Notes under the pieces: model-generated | Told to the model about the DNA's origin: nothing | Seen by the model: only the letters and a program-made list of their open reading frames with translations | The model's database searches: none | Translations under genes and position numbers: made by a program | Origin: an uncultured Hyphomicrobiales bacterium | GTDB taxonomy: Bacteria; Pseudomonadota; Alphaproteobacteria; Rhizobiales; Beijerinckiaceae | Assembly (NCBI GenBank): GCA_903861645.1 | Contig: CAIOVE010000025.1 | Span: 1-64,000 of the forward strand | Length of the DNA stretch: 64,000 nt | Direction of reading: 5' to 3' | Shown: positions 59,307 to 64,000 of the stretch, piece after piece | How the letters are laid out: each line of letters starts with the position of its first letter | Position numbering within the stretch: position 1 is the stretch's first letter

Positions 59307-60119
59307 ATGTCCTTCAAGCTCGCGACCTGGAACATCAATTCCGTTCGGCTGCGCATGCCGATCGTCGAGAAATTTTGCATCGAACATCAGCCGGATATCC
59401 TGTGTCTGCAGGAAACCAAATGTCGCGACAGCGAATTTCCCGCCGCTGATTTCAAGCGGCTCGGTTATCCGCACCTCGCGATCAACGGCCAGAAGGGTTA
59501 CCACGGCGTCTGCATAGCTTCGCGCAGGCCCATTCTGGCGATCGAGCCGCGCGAATTCTGCGGCGTGGGCGATTCGCGCCACATCGCGATCACCATCGCG
59601 GGCGCGGGCGATAACGCGCCCATCGTCATTCATAATTTCTACGTGCCCGCCGGCGGCGACGAACCGGATGTCGAATTGAATCCGAAATTCGCGCACAAGC
59701 TGTCCTTTCTCGACGAGATGACCGAGTGGATGACGCGCGACGGCGTTGGACGAAGCAACGCGATCATGGTGGGCGATCTCAATATCGCGCCGCTGGAAAC
59801 CGATGTCTGGAACCACAAGGCCTTGCTGAAAATCGTCTCGCACACACCCGTCGAGGTCGAGCGTTTGGCGAAGGTCCAGAACGCCGGTCCGTGGGTTGAC
59901 GTCGTGCGCGAACACGTGTCGCCCGGCGAAAGACTTTTTTCCTGGTGGAGCTATCGTTCATCCGATTGGTCGAACGCCGACAAGGGTCGCCGGCTCGATC
60001 ACATCTGGACAAGCGCGAATCTCGCGCCGCGCGTTTCCGCCATCGAGGTCATCCGGGACGCGCGCGGCTGGGATCGTCCGTCCGATCACGTACCGGTCCT
60101 GGCGACGATCGACGGGTAG
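59307..60119 (+). CDS. xthA: Exodeoxyribonuclease III
   Basis: XthA is an AP endonuclease and 3'-5' exonuclease of base-excision repair. The 270-residue protein has the family blocks: ATWNINSVRLRMP, LQETKCRDSEFP (catalytic glutamate), GDLNIAPLETDVWN, and the C-terminal GRRLDHIW and RPSDHVPVLA (catalytic Asp and His). It is full length. It converges with the cyclic-nucleotide-binding gene, with 20 bases between the stop codons. Confidence 0.96.
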   Translation: MSFKLATWNINSVRLRMPIVEKFCIEHQPDILCLQETKCRDSEFPAADFKRLGYPHLAINGQKGYHGVCIASRRPILAIEPREFCGVGDSRHIAITIAGAGDNAPIVIHNFYVPAGGDEPDVELNPKFAHKLSFLDEMTEWMTRDGVGRSNAIMVGDLNIAPLETDVWNHKALLKIVSHTPVEVERLAKVQNAGPWVDVVREHVSPGERLFSWWSYRSSDWSNADKGRRLDHIWTSANLAPRVSAIEVIRDARGWDRPSDHVPVLATIDG

Positions 60120-60139
60120 GGAACGCGCTCGTTCCCGCG

Positions 60140-60604
60140 TCAGCCGATATCCGGATCAAGAAAGCGTCGCCCGCTGGTTTCGGCGATGTCGCGCAGATAG
60201 GCGGCGAGGCGCGTTTCGACGAAATCGCGCGTCTGCCTCGCGCTGCGTGGAAATTCACGCAAAACACGCTGGAAGAGGTCGCGTGAAATCCGCAAGACAG
60301 AGGATGGCGAACGCGCGACAAGCGTTCCCGGCCGCTCGGTCTCGGTGATCAGCGCGAGTTCCCCGACGAGCATCGGCGGCGTGATGGCGCGATGGGCGCG
60401 ACCAGCCGTTGGCGATTCCAGTTCGAGAAGCCCGTTGAGCAGGACATACCCGCCATCGGATATGTCGCCCTTGCGAAAAACGATATCGCCGGCGCGCAGG
60501 ATGCGCGCCTCGCCGGCGAAAGCGATCAACCTGAGCGCCTCGTATTCCATCGCCGCGAAGAGCGGAATACGACCGAGCTCGCGCAGATCGCTTTCAAGCG
60601 ACAT
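60140..60604 (-). CDS. Cyclic nucleotide-binding domain protein
   Basis: This protein of about 154 residues has a single cNMP-binding fold: IPLFAAMEYEALRLIAFAGEARILRAGDIVFRKGD, DGGYVLLNGLLEL and MLVGELALITETERPGTLVA (the phosphate-binding cassette, here without the usual GExA/L-R arginine arrangement of CAP). There is no DNA-binding domain, so it is not a CRP/FNR activator. It may be started at the ATG at 60604 or at a TTG at 60628 that overlaps the response-regulator stop (TTGA). The two genes appear coupled, which suggests a joint signalling role. Confidence 0.82.
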   Translation of the reverse strand: MSLESDLRELGRIPLFAAMEYEALRLIAFAGEARILRAGDIVFRKGDISDGGYVLLNGLLELESPTAGRAHRAITPPMLVGELALITETERPGTLVARSPSSVLRISRDLFQRVLREFPRSARQTRDFVETRLAAYLRDIAETSGRRFLDPDIG

Positions 60605-60624
60605 GGTATGTCGCCGCGCGTTGC

Positions 60625-61311
60625 TCAAGGCACAAGGCGATAACCCCCGGCTTCCGTGACGAGGGTTCGCGCGGCGGAAGGATCCTTCTCGATCTTCTGC
60701 CGCAAGCGATAGATGTGCGTTTCGAGCGTATGTGTCGTGACGTTGGCGTTATAGCCCCACACCTCCCGCAACAAAACCTCGCGCGTCACGACCTCTCCAT
60801 TGGCGCGATAGAGAAACCGGATGATGGCGGTTTCCTTTTCGGTGAGCCTGATCTTCTGGCCATTCTCGGCGACGAGAAGTTTCGATCCCGGCTTGAAGGA
60901 AAACGGGCCGATCTGAAAAACGGCGTCGTTGCTGGCTTCGTGCTGCCGCATGTGCGCGCGTATGCGCGCCAGCAGCACGGCGAAGCGGAAGGGCTTGTTG
61001 ATATAGTCATTGGCGCCGGAATCGAGACCAAGCACGACATCGGAATCGCTGGTCTGTCCCGTCAGCATGATGACGGGATTCTTGAATCCGTCCTTGCGCA
61101 GCAGCTTGACCGCCTCGCGCCCATCCATGTCTGGCAGGCCAACATCCATGATGACCATATCTGGCTGTTCGGCGCGAATATGCGCGAGGCCGCGGCCGGC
61201 GGTATCGGACTGCGAGATGGTGAATTCCTCATACAGCGCCAGTTGCTCGGCGAGCGTTCGACGCAATTCGTCGTCGTCGTCGACAATGAGGATTTTACGG
61301 ATTTGACTCAT
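60625..61311 (-). CDS. OmpR/PhoB-family response regulator
   Basis: The receiver domain (residues 1-125) has KILIVDDDDELRR, MVIMDVGLPDMDG with the phospho-acceptor aspartate and VIMLTGQTSDSD; the winged-helix domain (130-228) ends VTTHTLETHIYRLRQKIE and TLVTEAGGYRL. No histidine kinase is encoded nearby, so it is an orphan here, and it cannot be matched to a named pathway from sequence. It is divergent from an L,D-transpeptidase gene, with an inverted repeat between them. The cyclic-nucleotide-binding gene follows with overlapping codons. Confidence 0.9.
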   Translation of the reverse strand: MSQIRKILIVDDDDELRRTLAEQLALYEEFTISQSDTAGRGLAHIRAEQPDMVIMDVGLPDMDGREAVKLLRKDGFKNPVIMLTGQTSDSDVVLGLDSGANDYINKPFRFAVLLARIRAHMRQHEASNDAVFQIGPFSFKPGSKLLVAENGQKIRLTEKETAIIRFLYRANGEVVTREVLLREVWGYNANVTTHTLETHIYRLRQKIEKDPSAARTLVTEAGGYRLVP

Positions 61312-61329
61312 GCGCGCATCTTGAGGTTT

Positions 61330-61360
61330 GAATTCGCGGGACGATACCCGCGTCGAATTC
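61330..61360. promoter_or_regulatory. Inverted repeat between response regulator and L,D-transpeptidase genes
   Basis: GAATTCGCGGG and CCCGCG-TC-GAATTC form an inverted repeat around ACGATA, with one two-base insertion. It occupies most of the 66-base gap between the divergent starts. It may be an operator for the adjacent response regulator or simply a hairpin; the role is inference. Confidence 0.4.
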
Positions 61361-61377
61361 CCTGGAGAATTTAGGCA

Positions 61378-61983
61378 TTGAATCGAACCCGGTCAAAGGC
61401 GGGTTGGAACGCGCCGGGTGGATCACCGCTTTTGCGTCAAATCGTGGTGTCCATCCGCTGGGACAATCGCGCGCGCGGTCGGCTGATCGCGGGGCCGTTG
61501 GTCATTGCCTGCGCGCTCGGGCGATCTGGCGCGCGCGTCGACAAGCGTGAAGGCGATGGCGCGAGCCCCATCGGGCGTTTCACGATTCTCGGCGGGTTCG
61601 TCCGGCGCGATCGATTTTTTCCGGGCCGCGACACAATCCATCTGACAACGACGCGGCCATCCGATGGGTGGTGCGACGACCCGGCCTCGCCAGCCTACAA
61701 TCGGCGCGTGTCCCTGCCCTGCCGCGCCAGCCATGAACAACTTTGGCGGGCGGACGGCCTATATCATGTCGTTCTGGCGCTGGATCACAACCGCGTTCCC
61801 CGACGCAAGAATCGCGGCAGCGCCATTTTCTTCCATCTGACAAACGACGAATTTGGCCCCACGGCGGGTTGCGTGGCCATTTGCCTGGCCGACATGCGCC
61901 GGTTGTTGCCGCGCCTAGCCCCGCGCGCCGTCATGAGGATCGTTGGCCGCGGCGCCATGGGTCCGCGCCCCGAAAATCGCTGA
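61378..61983 (+). CDS. L,D-transpeptidase (YkuD domain)
   Basis: The YkuD domain of L,D-transpeptidases uses a Cys-His pair to link peptidoglycan peptides or anchor proteins. The 201-residue protein has the signature HLTNDEFGPTAGCVAI, with histidine at about 152 and cysteine at about 164. EGDGASPIGRF is the upstream family block. There is no classical signal peptide, so export is unclear. The start is TTG at 61378 with GGAGA about ten bases upstream. Its 3' end overlaps yggS on the other strand by 69 bases. Confidence 0.86.
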   Translation: MNRTRSKAGWNAPGGSPLLRQIVVSIRWDNRARGRLIAGPLVIACALGRSGARVDKREGDGASPIGRFTILGGFVRRDRFFPGRDTIHLTTTRPSDGWCDDPASPAYNRRVSLPCRASHEQLWRADGLYHVVLALDHNRVPRRKNRGSAIFFHLTNDEFGPTAGCVAICLADMRRLLPRLAPRAVMRIVGRGAMGPRPENR

Positions 61984-62646
61984 CCCGACCCGGACATGGG
62001 TGGCGCCCAATTGAATCGCCAGTTCGAAATCCGCGCTCATGCCCATCGAGAGGCCCCCGAGGCCATTGCGCCCGGCTATATCGGCGAGCAGGGCGAAATG
62101 CGGCGAACGCTGTTCGTTTTCGGGCGGAATACACATGAGCCCCGCGATATCGAGCCCGAGGGTTCCGACGCAATGGGCGATGAAGGCGTCTGCGGCATCA
62201 GGCAAGACCCCGGCCTTCTGCGGTTCCGCTCCCGTGTTGATTTCGATGAACAGGCGGGGATGACGACCCGATCGCTTGATTTCGGCGGCGAGCGCCTCGG
62301 CGATCTTCGGGCGATCCACCGTTTCAATGACGTCGAAAAGTTCGACGGCCTCGCGAACCTTGTTGGATTGAAGTGGCCCAATGAGATGCAATTCCGCGTC
62401 GGGAAAGCGCGCTTTCAAGGCGGGCCATTTCGCCTTCGCTTCCTGCACGCGGTTTTCGCCGAAAATCCGTTCGCCAGCCTCGAGCGCCGGCAGGATATCC
62501 TCGACGCCGAAAGTCTTGGAGACGCAAACCAGCGTCACGTCGCCGAACCGCCGCCCCGCGTCCTCGGCGGCGCGCGCGATGCGTTGGCGCACCAGCGCCA
62601 ACCGCTCGCCGACAGTGGTTGTTTCGGATTTTTCGCTGGTGTTCAT
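61915..62646 (-). CDS. yggS: YggS family PLP homeostasis protein
   Basis: YggS/PLPBP binds pyridoxal phosphate in an alanine-racemase-like barrel and helps balance PLP and amino-acid pools. The 243-residue protein has VCVSKTFGVEDILPALEAG with the PLP lysine, FGENRVQEAKAKW, and GPLQSNKVREAVELFD, and ends LGATHVRVGSAIFGAR. I start at the ATG at 62646, which has GGGA six bases upstream; the longer track ORF runs into the leuS promoter. It is divergent from leuS and overlaps the L,D-transpeptidase gene by 69 bases. Confidence 0.92.
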   Translation of the reverse strand: MNTSEKSETTTVGERLALVRQRIARAAEDAGRRFGDVTLVCVSKTFGVEDILPALEAGERIFGENRVQEAKAKWPALKARFPDAELHLIGPLQSNKVREAVELFDVIETVDRPKIAEALAAEIKRSGRHPRLFIEINTGAEPQKAGVLPDAADAFIAHCVGTLGLDIAGLMCIPPENEQRSPHFALLADIAGRNGLGGLSMGMSADFELAIQLGATHVRVGSAIFGARTHGAAANDPHDGARG

Positions 62647-62767
62647 GGACATTCCCGCCATCTGGTGTATCGCAAACCCGCGCGCGGGCGCATGTGTTGA
62701 CCTGTAAAACAAAAGCATGCTCCCTAGACGTTCCCTCCGCCCAGCCTCGAATGGTTCTTTTTCCAGC

Positions 62768-64000
62768 ATGATCAACGAACGATATAACCCTCGCGAAGCC
62801 GAACCCAAATGGCAGCGTATCTGGGAAACGCGCGGCACTTTCGTCACGCGCAATGACACGTCGCGGCCCAAGTATTATGTTCTTGAAATGTTCCCATATC
62901 CGTCCGGGCGGATTCATATGGGTCACGTACGCAATTATGCGATGGGAGACGTGGTCGCCCGCTATCGCCGCGCCAAGGGATTCAACGTCCTCCACCCCAT
63001 GGGTTGGGACGCGTTCGGACTGCCGGCGGAAAACGCCGCGCGCCAGAACAAGACCAATCCGGCGACCTGGACCTACGCCAATATCGCGACCATGCGATCG
63101 CAGCTCAAATCGATGGGGCTCTCGCTGGATTGGTCGCGCGAGATCGCGACTTGCGATTCTTCCTACTACAAGCACCAGCAGAGGATGTTCCTCGACTTCC
63201 TGAAAGCCGGCCTTGTCGAGCGCAAGCAATCGAAGGTGAATTGGGATCCCGTCGACCAGACCGTGCTGGCGAACGAGCAGGTCATCGACGGCAAGGCCTG
63301 GCGTTCGGGCGCCACGGTCGTCCAGCGCGAACTCACGCAATGGTTCCTCAAGATCACGGATTTCTCGAAGGATCTGCTGGACTCCCTCGACACGCTGGAG
63401 CGTTGGCCGGAAAAAGTGCGGCTGATGCAGAAGAACTGGATCGGTCGCTCGGAAGGCATGAAGGTCCGCTTCGAGGTCGCGGCGTCCAACTCGAATGTCG
63501 CGACGAAGGAAATCGAGGTTTTCACCACCCGCCCCGATACGCTGTTCGGGGCGCGGTTCATCGCGCTGTCGCCAGACCATCCTCTCGCGAAGCAAGCCGC
63601 CGCGGGCAATGCGGCGCTCGCCGATTTCGTCGCCGAATGCGCCAAGCAGGGAACCTCGGCCGCCGCCATTGAAACAGCCGAGAAGAAGGGTTTCGACACC
63701 GGCCTGCGCGTCACGCATCCGTTCGACCCGGACTGGACTTTGCCCGTTTACGTCGCGAATTTCGTCCTGATCGAATACGGCACGGGCGCGATTTTCGGGT
63801 GTCCCGCTCACGACCAGCGCGATCTCGACTTCTCCAACATTTATGGTCTCGGCAATACGCCGGTCGTTTGCCCGCCCGATCAGGACCCCGCGACCTTCGT
63901 CGTCGACAAGACCGCTTTCGACGGCGACGGCGTGTTGATCAATTCGCGTTTCCTCGATGGCATGCGCATTGAAGCGGCCAAGGAGGAAGTGGCGCGCCGG
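62768..64000 (+). CDS. leuS: Leucyl-tRNA synthetase (partial, N-terminal part)
   Basis: LeuS charges tRNA-Leu. The reading frame runs 411 codons to the window edge with no stop, which is why the ORF track lacks it. It begins [20 protein letters not shown], contains the HIGH-class motif [13 protein letters not shown], and continues through [19 protein letters not shown] into the editing domain ([22 protein letters not shown]). The C-terminal half, with the KMSKS loop, lies beyond the window. The start at 62768 is the only close ATG. Confidence 0.95.
   Translation, partial: MINERYNPREAEPKWQRIWETRGTFVTRNDTSRPKYYVLEMFPYPSGRIHMGHVRNYAMGDVVARYRRAKGFNVLHPMGWDAFGLPAENAARQNKTNPATWTYANIATMRSQLKSMGLSLDWSREIATCDSSYYKHQQRMFLDFLKAGLVERKQSKVNWDPVDQTVLANEQVIDGKAWRSGATVVQRELTQWFLKITDFSKDLLDSLDTLERWPEKVRLMQKNWIGRSEGMKVRFEVAASNSNVATKEIEVFTTRPDTLFGARFIALSPDHPLAKQAAAGNAALADFVAECAKQGTSAAAIETAEKKGFDTGLRVTHPFDPDWTLPVYVANFVLIEYGTGAIFGCPAHDQRDLDFSNIYGLGNTPVVCPPDQDPATFVVDKTAFDGDGVLINSRFLDGMRIEAAKEEVARR

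Overview
The window reads as a contiguous piece of core chromosome from a high-GC alphaproteobacterium of the order Rhizobiales (Hyphomicrobiales). The evidence is gene order and protein style: zapE next to mdh-sucCD-sucAB, tlpA divergent from argH-lptM-lysA, a TIGR02302/DUF4175 protein, twin-transmembrane protein-PduO-rhomboid-etfBA-hbd, ftsEX-plsC-DUF2125-tyrC-hisC-chorismate mutase, metXW, ftsK-lolA-xthA, and a ybhL leader RNA. Two ammonium transporters plus glnK under nitrogen-type regulation would suit a nitrogen-fixing or oligotrophic relative (Beijerinckiaceae or Methylocystaceae would fit), but the genus cannot be read from this sequence.

Layout. Positions 1-6489 (minus strand) hold the TCA block mdh-sucC-sucD-sucA-sucB; sucB is cut by the contig start, where 18 bases of Illumina adapter remain. 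A tetR gene and zapE lie upstream of mdh, then a GNAT acetyltransferase on the plus strand, then tlpA-sdhCDAB on the minus strand. From 13.7 to 24.6 kb the plus strand carries argH, lptM, lysA, a large DUF4175 membrane protein, a small twin-TM protein, cobalamin adenosyltransferase, a rhomboid protease, etfB-etfA, 3-hydroxybutyryl-CoA dehydrogenase and an HNH nuclease. From 24.6 to 30.2 kb are thpR and tesA, divergent from a YbbA/YbbP-type ABC exporter, followed by BI-1 family ybhL. From 30.2 to 38 kb are DUF2794, a candidate small RNA, htpG-prmC, DUF4167 and clpB. From 38 to 47.8 kb are uppP, yihY, ftsE-ftsX-plsC, a ChaC-like enzyme, DUF2125, and the aromatic amino-acid set tyrC-hisC-chorismate mutase. 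From 47.9 to 55.8 kb are metX-metW, amtB copy 1, Trm112/LON-domain/CnoX genes, tRNA-Gly and glnK-amtB copy 2. From 55.9 kb to the end are ftsK-lolA-xthA, a cyclic-nucleotide-binding protein with an OmpR-type response regulator, an L,D-transpeptidase, yggS and the 5' part of leuS.

Themes. The region is dominated by central carbon metabolism (2-oxoglutarate to succinate, succinate to fumarate, malate to oxaloacetate), cell division and envelope growth (zapE, ftsEX, ftsK, uppP, LolA, L,D-transpeptidase), heat-shock proteostasis (htpG, clpB, CnoX) and nitrogen sensing (glnK, two amtB). Regulatory DNA is the most informative part: tandem NtrC-type sites plus a sigma-54 promoter before glnK-amtB, a sigma-54-like promoter before the other amtB, full CtrA boxes (TTAA-N7-TTAA) before both ftsE and ftsK, a ybhL leader RNA, a strong terminator with an unassigned small-RNA candidate before htpG, and a palindrome between tetR and mdh.

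I found no phage, insertion sequence, CRISPR array, toxin-antitoxin pair, restriction system or defence island, and no coding region that looks like a wholly undescribed system. The best leads for novelty are the small-RNA candidate with CCTCC in two hairpin loops (30.74-30.92 kb), the tetR/palindrome insertion beside mdh, and the division-gene CtrA boxes.
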